Part shown: positions 8,874 through 17,500 of the stretch, piece by piece
Numbering within the stretch: the first letter of the stretch is position 1
Layout: the number at the start of each line of letters is the position of its first letter
DNA from: Clostridia bacterium
GTDB lineage: Bacteria; Bacillota; DSM-521; Neomoorellales; SLTJ01
Length of the DNA: 64,000 nt
NCBI GenBank assembly: GCA_024653205.1
Contig: JANLFO010000003.1
Coordinates: forward strand, 105,736 to 169,735
Reading direction: 5' to 3'
Position numbers and translations under genes: made by a program
Notes under the pieces: generated by a model
The model's input: only the letters and a program-made list of their open reading frames with translations
Told to the model about the DNA's origin: nothing
Databases searched by the model: none

Positions 8874-10511
8874 TTAGGGAACCGCCCCACCCAGAAGAGA
8901 TAGGGCCTCGCGCGGGAAATACACTTCCTTGCCGTTGAAAACCGTTATGCCCTCAAGCGTAACCGCTTGGCCATTTACCTCGGCCAGGTTCTTGTTCACC
9001 GGCAGCCTCAGCACCGTATTGCCTTTGACCACCTCTAGTACCGGGTGGGAGGGTGCGCTTTCGTCCCAGAAAACTTGTGCTCCCAAGGCCCTGAAGGCGG
9101 CTAGTGCCGGCACGAAGAGTTGCTCGGTCGCCTGCTGCAGGTTGAGGGCCAAGCTCTTTTCCATGTACCTGGCCACCTTAGTATTCTCCACTACCCCCTC
9201 GGGCCGCTGACCGCTCGGCGAGTACACGCCCAGGACAACATCCTCGCCCGTGTGGCCGTTGGTGGTCCAGCCAATGTGCGCCCGCCGGCTGATTATGGGG
9301 CCCAGCACGTAGTTCAGGCGTCCGGCCGGCGCTTCTTTCAGGGCCTTGATTTCCTCCTCGGTAAGATCGGTAATCCCATAGTAGGTTCGCACTACCTCCA
9401 CCAGGTTGCTCCGGTCCGGGTTCAGCTTCTTTTCCACTCCTTCACCGGTCAGTTTGGCCTGCTTCAAAGGAGCCAGGAAGTCGGAGAGGGTCAGCTTGTC
9501 GTAGTTGCTGCTGGTCTGGCCATCGCCAATGCTAATACCACCGTTGCCGTGGTCGGGAACCACAATTACTACCGTGCGGCCGTCCCGCTTGGCAAAGTCC
9601 AGGGCTGCCCTCACCGCGGCGTCAAAGGCCAGGGTATCGCTTATTACCCCGATGGGGTCGTTGGCGTGGGCCGCCCAGTCGATCTTGCTGCCTTCTACCA
9701 TGAGGAAGAAGCCCTCCGGATCGCGGGAAAGCACCTCAATGGCCTTCCGGGTCATTTCCGCCAGGCTGGGCTCTTTGGCCGGGTCCCGGTCGAAATCGTA
9801 GGCCAGGTCCTTGGGCGCGAACATCCCCCATATCCGGTCGGCGGTGGACCAACGCAGCTCCTCCGGAGTGGTAACATACTCGTAGCCCAGGCTCTTGACC
9901 ACCTGCACCAGGTCTTCTCCGTCTTTCCTGGCCTTGGCGGCCATATACTGATACCCCCCGCCCAGCACCACGTCCAGACCCTGGTAGACCTGCTGCTCCA
10001 GAATATCGTCGTAATTATTGCGGTCCGGGTAGTGGGCGGAAAAGCCCGCCGGAGTGGCGTGGGGAAGCTCGCAGGTGACCACCAGTCCCGTGGCCTTGCC
10101 CGCGAGCCGGGCCGCCTCCAGAACCGTGGCCACCGGCCGCCGGGCCTCGCTTGGGTCAATCGGGGCCTGGCCGGGCATGGCGGCCACGTCGGGCAGGACT
10201 CCTACGTAACCGGTGTGAGACTTAAACCCGGTGGCAAAGGCGGTGGCCGCGGGGGCGGAATCGGCAATGGGAGCGTCGGCGGAGTAGGTCCTAACCAAGC
10301 CGCAGATAATCTCGTCCATGGCCAGGGGCTTGCCGTCCTGGTACCACCGGGCCAGGGTGATGGCGTCCAGGCTTAGGCCGTCGGGGATCAGGATGATCGC
10401 GTTCCTCACCCCCGACCCGGCAGCCGGCGGCGCCGCCCAGCTCACTGACGCGACGAAAAGCACCACAACCAACAGAACTGCCGTCCAAAGCCTCACTGTT
10501 CGCGTGCGCAT
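8874..10511 (-). CDS. phoA: Alkaline phosphatase (PhoA superfamily), exported
   Basis: Secreted metal-dependent phosphomonoesterase of about 545 residues. The signal peptide ends near ASVSWA. Active-site motifs appear in family order: ILIPDG (metal aspartate), DSAPAATAFATG (serine nucleophile), EGSKIDWAAHANDP, VVPDHGNGG and TNGHTGEDV (metal histidines). The start is the ATG at 10511 behind GAGAGGAGAGGTG. An upstream in-frame TTG would add a tail before the signal peptide. The last ~90 residues (VLEVVKGNTVLRLPVNKN and after) resemble the copper-amine-oxidase-type stalk domain found in many clostridial surface proteins. Five YAAY-type repeats at exact 11-bp spacing upstream suggest control by a PhoP/PhoB-type regulator. 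A terminator follows. Confidence 0.93.
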   Translation of the reverse strand: MRTRTVRLWTAVLLVVVLFVASVSWAAPPAAGSGVRNAIILIPDGLSLDAITLARWYQDGKPLAMDEIICGLVRTYSADAPIADSAPAATAFATGFKSHTGYVGVLPDVAAMPGQAPIDPSEARRPVATVLEAARLAGKATGLVVTCELPHATPAGFSAHYPDRNNYDDILEQQVYQGLDVVLGGGYQYMAAKARKDGEDLVQVVKSLGYEYVTTPEELRWSTADRIWGMFAPKDLAYDFDRDPAKEPSLAEMTRKAIEVLSRDPEGFFLMVEGSKIDWAAHANDPIGVISDTLAFDAAVRAALDFAKRDGRTVVIVVPDHGNGGISIGDGQTSSNYDKLTLSDFLAPLKQAKLTGEGVEKKLNPDRSNLVEVVRTYYGITDLTEEEIKALKEAPAGRLNYVLGPIISRRAHIGWTTNGHTGEDVVLGVYSPSGQRPEGVVENTKVARYMEKSLALNLQQATEQLFVPALAAFRALGAQVFWDESAPSHPVLEVVKGNTVLRLPVNKNLAEVNGQAVTLEGITVFNGKEVYFPREALSLLGGAVP

Positions 10512-10553
10512 CCCAATTTCACCTCTCCTCTCGGCATATAGTTCTCGCGGGTG

Positions 10554-10617
10554 ATTATACGCGGGCAATATTAATCCGGCATTGGCCACCTGTTAGAACT
10601 GCGTTGGCAGCAGGTTA
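10554..10617 (-). promoter_or_regulatory. Pho-box-like direct repeats and -10 element upstream of phoA
   Basis: On the minus strand TAACC, CAACG, TAACA, CAATG and TAATA begin at 10617, 10606, 10595, 10584 and 10573, exactly 11 bp apart. A TATAAT sequence lies at 10559-10554, 14 bp after the last repeat, with no good -35 box. Activator repeats of one helical turn replacing a -35 are typical of PhoB/PhoP promoters. Similar 11-bp repeats precede pstS and the response regulator gene in this window. Confidence 0.65.
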
Positions 10618-10741
10618 GCAGAGCGAAACGCACCGGACCCGTAGGCCTGCTGTTGTGCAACTGGTTTGCCCCCGCTCTTGTCTGGCGCTTCTCCGTCTGA
10701 TATTCTGAACTGTGGAGGAGGGGCTAGGTGAGCAGAGCATC

Positions 10742-11134
10742 ATGATCGGTCCCGAGCAGGAGTGGATGGATCAGGCTGAATACGACTTTTCCGCGGCTGA
10801 GGCCATGTTCAAGGCTCGCAAGTACATTTACTGCGTCTTCATGATCCAGCTTGCGCTAGAGAAAGCCCTTAAAGCCGTGTTCGTACAAAGGACGGGCCAG
10901 GCTCCACCGAGAACTCACAAGCTGGTCTATCTGGCAGAGCTTGCGCAGGCAGCGCTAACTGAAGAACAAATTCAGTTTCTCGGACTGCTGGACGCTGTCG
11001 GGCCCAGCGCCCGCTATCCAAAGGACCTCAAGGCAGCGATGAAAGAGTACTCGCGAAGGATAGCGGGGGAGCATCTCGCCCGAGCGAGGGAGATCCTACA
11101 ATGCGTCAAGAACCAAGTGATACCGAAACCGTAA
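10742..11134 (+). CDS. HEPN domain protein (toxin-like half of a HEPN/MNT pair)
   Basis: About 130-residue all-helical HEPN protein. The typical pattern is visible: QAEYDFSAAEAMFKARKYIY near the N-terminus, the FMIQLALEKALKAVF helix, and RTHKL in the region of the conserved R-x(n)-H. HEPN proteins are RNases or, in this compact form, toxins neutralised by AMPylation or binding of an MNT partner. The next gene starts inside its last 34 bases and encodes that partner. I chose the ATG at 10742, which lies 9 bases after AGGTGA. A GTG at 10712 would overlap the GGAGGAGGGG site. Such pairs are widely transferred between bacteria and archaea. Confidence 0.88.
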   Translation: MIGPEQEWMDQAEYDFSAAEAMFKARKYIYCVFMIQLALEKALKAVFVQRTGQAPPRTHKLVYLAELAQAALTEEQIQFLGLLDAVGPSARYPKDLKAAMKEYSRRIAGEHLARAREILQCVKNQVIPKP

Positions 11135-11445
11135 TTCGCGACTTTGTCCAAGCGCTTAGGGAACAGGGCCTCCGAGTCGACAAGGTGATACTCTTCGGCT
11201 CACGCGCCAGAGGCGCCCAAACACCGGATAGTGACATAGACCTGCTGGTCATTTCCCCCGATTTTGCCGCCATGCCCTTTATGAAGCGTGCCCAGGTGTT
11301 GGGTAGGGCCATCGCCAAAGTAAGGAGGCCCGTTGATCCTCTAGCCTGCACTCCTGAGGAGGTACAGGTTGAACGCCTCAGCAAGACGAGCTTTCTTTAC
11401 GACGTTCTAGTTCGCCAAGAAACTATAGAATACGCAGGCTTCTAG
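11101..11445 (+). CDS. Minimal nucleotidyltransferase (MNT), antitoxin-like partner of the HEPN protein
   Basis: 114-residue DNA-polymerase-beta-fold nucleotidyltransferase. The core motif is complete: LFGSRARGAQTPDSDIDLLV contains GSxARG and the two metal-binding aspartates DxD. A third acidic residue is likely in VDPLAC. It overlaps the HEPN gene by 34 bases, which fits tight co-expression. In studied pairs the MNT protein modifies the HEPN toxin at a tyrosine to silence it. That mechanism here is inference from the family. Confidence 0.88.
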   Translation: MRQEPSDTETVIRDFVQALREQGLRVDKVILFGSRARGAQTPDSDIDLLVISPDFAAMPFMKRAQVLGRAIAKVRRPVDPLACTPEEVQVERLSKTSFLYDVLVRQETIEYAGF

Positions 11446-11609
11446 CCGGAGTGAAGCCTTGCGCCGTCCAAACCGCTGTGAAATGTCTCACTACGAGCAC
11501 CTGCGCCACCCCGGCGTTTGCCGCGGGCGCAGGGTTTATGGCGTGCTGAGATGTAAGCCCAGGGATTACTTGACTGCCAGATAGGCGTTACACCAAGTGA
11601 AACGCCAAC

Positions 11610-11816
11610 TCATAACTTGATCTTCCTTACTATCTGGTCCATCTTTACGGGCTCATAATCTTCAATAATAAGGCTAATCTCCCCGTACTCTATGCCCCGA
11701 ATGAAGTCCAGCAGTTTCCTTTCCTTTTCCGTCAGTTCGTCCTCGGTCACCAGGGCTTCCGGCCTTCTCGCTTCCACGCGCATCACCTTCCCGTGCGAGA
11801 TTTCCGCCTGGCCCAT
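11610..11816 (-). CDS. Small DUF2292 (YezD-like) protein downstream of a cobalamin riboswitch
   Basis: Protein of up to 68 residues. The C-terminal half has the DUF2292 pattern, a helix (LTEKERKLLDFIRGIEYG) followed by EISLIIEDYEPVKMDQIVRK. DUF2292 members are ~60-residue proteins of unknown function, sometimes near sulfur-assimilation genes in Bacillus. The ATG at 11816 lies just after the riboswitch terminator and has no clear ribosome site. An ATG or GTG about 30 bases later (in ATGCGCGTG, preceded by GGGAAGG) may be the real start. The gene is the only one between the riboswitch and the HEPN/MNT pair, so it is probably B12-repressed. A second DUF2292 gene occurs at 37.8 kb. Confidence 0.75.
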   Translation of the reverse strand: MGQAEISHGKVMRVEARRPEALVTEDELTEKERKLLDFIRGIEYGEISLIIEDYEPVKMDQIVRKIKL

Positions 11817-11820
11817 ATAA

Positions 11821-11852
11821 AGACCCCGGCCTCCGAAAGGAAGCCGGGGTCT
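11821..11852 (-). terminator. Terminator of cobalamin riboswitch 1 expression platform
   Basis: AGACCCCGGC and its complement enclose a short TCC-GAAA-GGA top, giving a stem of about 13 bp with one mismatch. On the minus strand it ends in TCTTTATAT. It lies about 85 bases downstream of the B12 box of the riboswitch, the usual place for a transcription-terminating output hairpin. Confidence 0.8.
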
Positions 11853-11937
11853 TACCCGCCGATGCCACCACGCCGATCTAAACGGCCTGAGCACGGTTGC
11901 AGCTGTCCGCCTTTCCTCGGAAGGCTGGGAGCAGTGG

Positions 11938-12137
11938 CCGTCGGGGCAGGTCTCCTGGCTTGCGGCTCCTGGCTTCCCTCCGCCTTCCCGCCCCTCACCG
12001 GCGCCAGCGCTGCGCACTTGGCCGCCCGCTAGCCGGACAGTGGCACCCTGGAGGGTTGCTCCCCGCTCACAGTGGCCGGACCGCCCGGGATTCGCACCCG
12101 GTTCCCTCTCAGTCCGCTCTTTCCGCGGAACCCCGAC
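11938..12137 (-). ncRNA. Cobalamin riboswitch 1
   Basis: Read on the minus strand the conserved parts occur in order: GGGAACC and GGTGCGAATCCCGG, then GGCCACTGT, GCCACTG, GGGAAGG, and the B12 box GCCAGGAGACCTGCC (11959-11945). This order and these sequences match the adenosylcobalamin-type riboswitch. The output terminator is at 11821-11852 and the next gene is the DUF2292 protein. High corrinoid should repress that gene. The riboswitch begins only about 35 bp after the end of the toroid/SLH gene. Confidence 0.93.
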
Positions 12138-12170
12138 GGTCGGTTATTCGGTTTTTTGGTCTTTACCCGT

Positions 12171-13784
12171 TTACCTAGTCCCTACTATTCTTCTCAGCCG
12201 CGCCACGCTCCAGGCACATTGGGCGCGGGTGACGGGCTTTTGCGGTTCGAACCCGGGGTAGAGCCAACCCAAACTCTCTGCCACCCGGATATACCCCTCC
12301 GCCCACCCCTTTCCCGGCTCCCGCAAAGCCTCGGTTTCCTTTTCCCGGCCGGCCACCCGCACCAGGATGGCCATAAGCTGCTCGCCGGTTATGTTTGCCC
12401 CTGGAGAGTAGACTCCTTCGCTCGTGCCTCCTACGTACCCCCGGGCGGCGCATACCCCTATGCACCCATCTGCCCAATGCCCTGGAGCCACATCCCGAAA
12501 TACGTCCGAGCCCCGGTTGTTCTGCGTTTCTCCCTTCAGCCCCAGGCCGTACACCAGATACTTGGCGAACTCCGCCCGGGTCAGCGGTGCCTGGGGCCGA
12601 AAGGTGCCGTCGGCATATCCGGAGAGCACGTAGCTGTAGACCAGCTCCATGGTCTCGTCAAAACCGAACTGGCCCGGCTGGTAGTCACTGAACAGGTACT
12701 TCTGGGCCTGGGGCCGGTATTTCTCGTGCAGCAGGTCGTAGACTGATCTTCGGTTGTACGCGTCCGCCAGGGCGTACAGGGCTTCGTAGGTGGAAATGGC
12801 GTTATCGTAGATGGGAAGGTTCTCCTCTTCCCGGAGCACGTGGGTAAAGCTGCCGTCCGGAAGCTGGAACCTCAGGAGGGCGCTCACCGGATTACCGCCA
12901 GAGGGCTTGGTCCACTCCGGCCCCATGGGATCCTGCCCCAAGAGGGTGAGCGCTTGAATCACCCAAGCGCAGCTTTCCGGATTCTCCGTTCCCCAGGAAT
13001 GAAACCCGCCGTTGTCCAGTTGCTTCTTCCTGAGGAAGTCCAGGGCCCTGGCCACCGCCGGGTTGCTTTCGTCCTCGCCGAGGATGGCGAAGGCCATCAA
13101 GGCGGCCGCGGTCATGTCTACGTCGGACTCTACGAGTTCGTAGTCCTTGGGGTCGTCGAAGTATTTCACGTCCCAGGTGAAACCGCCATCCTGATGCTGC
13201 TGCTTCTGGAGCCACTCCAGGCACCGATCCCGATTGGGTATCGGCTCGCCCGCGCAGTGCAGGGCGATGATGGCGAAGATATGGGCATTCACCAGGTCTT
13301 CGCCTACTGGCAAACCGGTCTTGTTATCCGCCACCGAATCGGCAAACTTGCCGCTGGGCAGCATGGTGCTTTTCACGATCTCCACCAGGTTCAAGCCCCC
13401 GAAGTTCCGAGGGTCCTTTCCCGCAGCGCACACGCCGATGATGGTGCGCTGAAAGTCGGTATTCTTGGTTTTGGAAAGCCCGATGCCCTGCCGCACTTCC
13501 TGCTCCCGCCACCAGGCACCGTTCTTGCCGTTCACGGTCCACCGGGGCCCGCTCACATCCTCCCCGAAGCCGAACAGACCCAGGGCGGGCCAGTCCAAGA
13601 TGCCCCTGTACTCCCGCGGCCGGTAGGCCTCCTGGTAGTAGGCAATGGTTTTCTGCGCCGCCCGGTACACGTCTTCGCGGCTGAGCCCGGCTGCCGCAGC
13701 CGGAGCGGGCCTGAACCACACCGCCGTGAATAAGGCAAGCGTTAAGATAAGCACCGGCGCCAATCTCGGATTCCTACCCGCCAA
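12171..13784 (-). CDS. Exported alpha/alpha-toroid (prenyltransferase/transcobalamin-like) protein with C-terminal SLH repeats
   Basis: About 537 residues. A signal peptide ends near APAAAA. Residues ~35-360 contain repeated helix pairs with QDGGF-type turns (QQHQDGGFTWD, KQLDNGGFHSWG, FQLPDGSFTH), the signature of the alpha6/alpha6 toroid found in prenyltransferases, squalene cyclases and the N-terminal domain of transcobalamin. The C-terminal ~150 residues hold two or three SLH motifs (GYADGTFRPQAPLTRAEFAKYL, then VAPGHWADGCIGVCAARGYVGG), which bind pyruvylated wall polymer. I chose TTG at 13784, seven bases after AGGAGGGG. It is cell-wall anchored. Its neighbours include two B12 riboswitches and a protein pairing this fold with DUF4430, so corrinoid binding is a reasonable guess. 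It lacks DUF4430 itself. Confidence 0.85.
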   Translation of the reverse strand: MAGRNPRLAPVLILTLALFTAVWFRPAPAAAAGLSREDVYRAAQKTIAYYQEAYRPREYRGILDWPALGLFGFGEDVSGPRWTVNGKNGAWWREQEVRQGIGLSKTKNTDFQRTIIGVCAAGKDPRNFGGLNLVEIVKSTMLPSGKFADSVADNKTGLPVGEDLVNAHIFAIIALHCAGEPIPNRDRCLEWLQKQQHQDGGFTWDVKYFDDPKDYELVESDVDMTAAALMAFAILGEDESNPAVARALDFLRKKQLDNGGFHSWGTENPESCAWVIQALTLLGQDPMGPEWTKPSGGNPVSALLRFQLPDGSFTHVLREEENLPIYDNAISTYEALYALADAYNRRSVYDLLHEKYRPQAQKYLFSDYQPGQFGFDETMELVYSYVLSGYADGTFRPQAPLTRAEFAKYLVYGLGLKGETQNNRGSDVFRDVAPGHWADGCIGVCAARGYVGGTSEGVYSPGANITGEQLMAILVRVAGREKETEALREPGKGWAEGYIRVAESLGWLYPGFEPQKPVTRAQCAWSVARLRRIVGTR

Positions 13785-13824
13785 TGGCTCCCCTCCTTTC
13801 CTCAAGCAGCCGACATAAAAACAA

Positions 13825-13869
13825 GAGGCACCCCCCTGGCGGTGAAGTGCCTCCGGCTTTCCGGTCGGC
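13825..13869 (-). terminator. GGCAC terminator with CCGG upstream arm before the toroid/SLH gene (copy 1)
   Basis: On the minus strand GAGGCAC (13853-13847) pairs with GTGCCTC (13831-13825) and is followed by TTGTTTTTATG. Just upstream, GCCGACCGG and CCGGAGGC can fold on themselves and use the same GAGGC, which would compete with the terminator. The same layout recurs at 25868 and 37686. It lies 40 bp before the gene start, so it probably controls entry into the gene. Confidence 0.65.
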
Positions 13870-13992
13870 GCATTTTTGCGTAAGCTATACCTCGGCAGCT
13901 AAATCTTACCACGCTCCAGCCCCTCCGTCAATGCGCCCAGTTGCGCCGCGACGGCCCGGGCTCCCGCGGCCGGGGGCCTAGAGAAGGGGCCA

Positions 13993-14017
13993 GGGAGCGG
14001 GCCCGTAACCCGCTCCC
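13993..14017 (-). terminator. Hairpin after the 2114-residue surface protein gene
   Basis: GGGAGCGGG (13993-14001) and CCCGCTCCC (14009-14017) form a 9-bp stem with a 7-base loop, 47 bp beyond the gene stop on the minus strand. No U-tract follows, so it may be a weak terminator or an mRNA 3' stabiliser. Confidence 0.55.
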
Positions 14018-14063
14018 CTAGATTTTACCTCCTCTGATCCTCCGTTCCCTTGCTACTTCCCAC

Positions 14064-14536
14064 CTACTTCCCCAGCTCCGGCAGCTTCTGCAGCAGCCGG
14101 TAGAGCACCACCGCGGCTTCCGCGCGGGTGGACTGGCCCCGGGGCTCAAAGCGGTTGGCCTGCCGGCCCCGCATCAGGCCCTCCCGCACCGCCAGGGCTA
14201 CGGAGTTTTTCGCCCAGGTGGAGATCTCCCCGGCGTCGGCAAACCCGGCCAGCAACCGGGCCGTTTCCCGGTCGTCAATGCTCAGGTCCGGGCCGCTCTT
14301 GGCCAAAAGCCGCACCATCATGGCCGCCATCTGCTCGCGGGTGATGGGCTGCTGGGGGGAGAAGGTGCGCTCGCCGGTGCCGGATACCAGGCCGGCAGCG
14401 GCCGCCGCCCCCACCATGCCCCGGTACCAGGCGTCAGCCGGTATGTCGCCAAACCGGGCCGCGGCTTCGGGGTTGGGTGCCAGCCCCGCCATGCGGGCCA
14501 GGATGACCGCGAACTGGGCCCGGGTGACGGTGGCCT
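14064..14536 (-). repeat. Duplicated SLH-coding block, copy 1 (copy 2 at 24937-25409)
   Basis: The last ~157 codons of the 2114-residue protein are almost identical to the SLH remnant at 24937-25409, at a constant offset of 10873 bp. The coding strands are the same, so recombination between the copies would delete or duplicate the ~10.9 kb between them. Only scattered substitutions (for example AKSG to SKSG) were seen. Confidence 0.9.
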
Positions 14537-17500
14537 CGGGGGCAAAGCGGTCCTCGCTTATACCCACTACGTAGCCCTTGCCGGCCATGAATTCGATTTC
14601 TTTCTGCGCCCAGTGCCCGGCAATGTCCGGGAAGGTCTTTGCTGTCCCCGGCGCGGTGGTGACCGCCGCTGCGGCCGCCGGAGAGAGGCTCTCCAGGAGG
14701 GCGTACTTGCTGAGGTGCTCTACCTTCACACTTATGGTCCCTTGGGCCGCATCGTAAGTGCCGCCCACTTCTTCCCAGCTTTGCTTGGCTTCGTCGTAGC
14801 GGTAGGCTTTTACCCTACCGGCCGCCGCCGCCTCTTTGGCCGCCTCGGGCACCGGGAGGATCACCCTGAGGTCCGGCCAGCGGGCCACGCTTTGCCGCTT
14901 GCCGTCCTTGTCCACTACCGCCAGGTCCAGCTCGTACACTTCGCCTACCAGCCGGTGCTGCTCTCCCAGAGCGGCGAGCAGATCACGAACCGCGCTCGCG
15001 TCTAGCTTCTGCGCCTTCAGCTCCAGTTGCGCCGTCCCGGCGGCGGTTACCTCCGGCACTTTAAGGCTATCGGCGGACAGGACAAACTGCACTCCCTGAA
15101 CGCTGACGGCCAGCGGCTTTTTCGCCTCCCAGATTTTGCTCAACTGTTCCCTGGACAAGACCAACAGGGTTTGCACGCCGTCCGCCTCTAGGGCTACTAC
15201 GCCGGTGGTGGCAGCCTTCTTGAGGGCCTCCTCCAGGGCGGTGTCGCTCACCGGGGCGGCCGGGCCGCCGGGGACAATGGCGCTTCCGGTCACGGTGATG
15301 GTTACCGGCACCGGGCGCACCATGTCCCGCAGGCCCCGGCTGTCATACCTCTCCGCCGACACCTCATAGGTGCCCGGTTGGTAGAACCTGATCACCGCCT
15401 GGCCGTTTTCATCGGTCGCCACGGGTGTGCCCTCCGGCTGGTACTCCTGGCCGTTGACGTATATCACCGCCCCCTTGAGCTTGGCGCTGACGGTGGGGCC
15501 GGTGCCGCTGGAGCCGGACAGGTCGGTCTTGGTCCCGGTCAGGGTGAGGGTTATCTCCTCGCCGGTTTTGGCGCTGGTCTTGGAGGCGCTGAGCTGGGTG
15601 TACCAGGTTTCGAAGCCGTAGACGGCAAAGTACCAGACGATGTCCTCACCGCCCTTGAGCGTGTAGGCCTGGCAGCCGTAATCGGGCAGGACCCCGTTTA
15701 CCCGGTACAGCCAGCCGGAGGTGCTGCGGTAGTCGAACTCCCGGTCGCCGGCGATCATGGCCACGTAGAGGGCCCAGCCGTAGTCCTGGAGGTCCAGGCC
15801 GCTATCGTGGTCCGTGCAGTCGATACCCACGGATTCCAGGGCTCGGATCAGCGCGTGGGCCACCGTCGGTTTCGTCAACTTGTCCGGCCCCCAGCCCGGG
15901 GAAGGCTCGGCGGAAATGCCGGAAGCAGGTCCCAGGTAGGGCGTGAGGTCGAAGTTGTCCACCACCACTCTGGTCCTCGGCACTATGGTACAGTCATACC
16001 CTTCCACCCGGATGTATACCGACACGCTGCCCGAGGAGGGGGGCTGCCCGCCGCTACCGGACGTGGTCTGGGTGTAGATGACGAACCGGGTGAGGTGCTT
16101 GGTCCAGACCACCAGGTCCTGGCCCACGTCTATTCTGCCGTCACCGCCGGCGGGCAGGGCGTCTCCGGCTTGCTGGCTGTCGGAGGTCATTACGGTGGTT
16201 ATCTTGGTGAAGACGCCTTGCCGGTAGTAGCCCACTTCCTTGCCCGCCTGGCCGGCAAACACCAGCCTTACGGCCCGGTCAAAGACCAGTTCCTGGTCCT
16301 CGGCGCCCACTTCGATGACTGCCTGCACGGTGGCGGTCTTGCCGGGGTCCGGGGTCACGGTGACGCTGCTGTTGGGCTTGATGGTGGGGAGGTTTAGGGT
16401 GCCCGCCCAGGTGAGGGGCGCACTGATGCCGGTGTTCTGGGGTATCTCTACCTTTACCTGCCCCGCACTGGTCTCAGCCTGCACGGTTAGAGCTTGGGGG
16501 ATGGTGGCGCGCTTTTGCCCCTCGGTTTCAGTAACCAGCGGTATTAGGTTGAGGCGGGCTTCGGTGACGTTTTGCGGCACGGTTACGGTGGCCGCAGGAC
16601 TGTCTTGGTCCAGGGTGAGGTCTTTTTGGGCCTCGCTGACCATTACCTCTTGCTGTCTTACCGGTGCGGGGTTGAGGTATAGGGTTATGGGAGCGGAGTC
16701 GACCGCCCCGGGCTCGACTACGGCGCTGGCCTTTATGACCACGGTTACGGGGGTGAGGCGGCTTAGGGCCTGATGGGCCGCGCCGGTGACGGTGATTATT
16801 ACGGTGTTGCCCTCGCCTTTGGCCGCGGCAGCGCTAAGCCCCGCCGGCAGGCCGGTAAGGGTGAGATCGGCGGCGGAAAGGTTGTCCTTCACCGTTCCCG
16901 AAGTCAGTTGTATGCTCCAGGCGTTGTCGCTCTGGGCAACCTCCCGGTTCCCCGCCGCCAGGGTCACGCTGGGGTCGGTAGCCTTCCCGGCCACTTTGAC
17001 CGCCGCGTATTCCCCGAAGTAGTAGATGGAGGTGCGGCCGCCGTTATAGGCCCCGTTGTGGCGCACGAACTTGTCGTAGGCCAGAAGCGCCTGGTAGCCC
17101 TGCTCGGTGGCCATGCCGGTTACGCCGCTGCCGTCCAAGGTGTGCAGGATGGAGCCGTCGGCCTGCAGGAAGTCCAGCAGCGCCTCCACCAGATTCTTGT
17201 TCTTGGTGAACCGCTCCGAGGTGGGATCGATGCCGTTGGCGCACAGGGCGATTATGGCCTGCGACACGGACTCGCTGTTATAGGTGCCCCAGGAGTAATA
17301 ACCGCCTTCAGGCGCTTGTTTTTGCGCCAGCCACTCTACCGCCCGGTCGATGGCCGCCGAAACGTCCTCCCGGTCACGATAGGGCGCCAGACCGATGAGG
17401 GTCATGGCGGTGATGTCCACGTCGCTGTTGCCCGTGGCCCCCAGATCCCAGCCGCCGTCGGCGTTCTGGTGCTCCAGCAGGTACTGAATCATCCAGTCGC

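Noticed and set aside
9120..10376. 418-codon open frame on the plus strand opposite alkaline phosphatase
   Set aside because: It is antisense to a gene with complete active-site motifs, has no ribosome site and no recognisable domain. High GC makes long antisense frames common here.
12072..12746. 224-codon plus-strand frame across the cobalamin riboswitch
   Set aside because: It runs over a well-conserved riboswitch on the other strand and the SLH coding region, so coding here is not credible.
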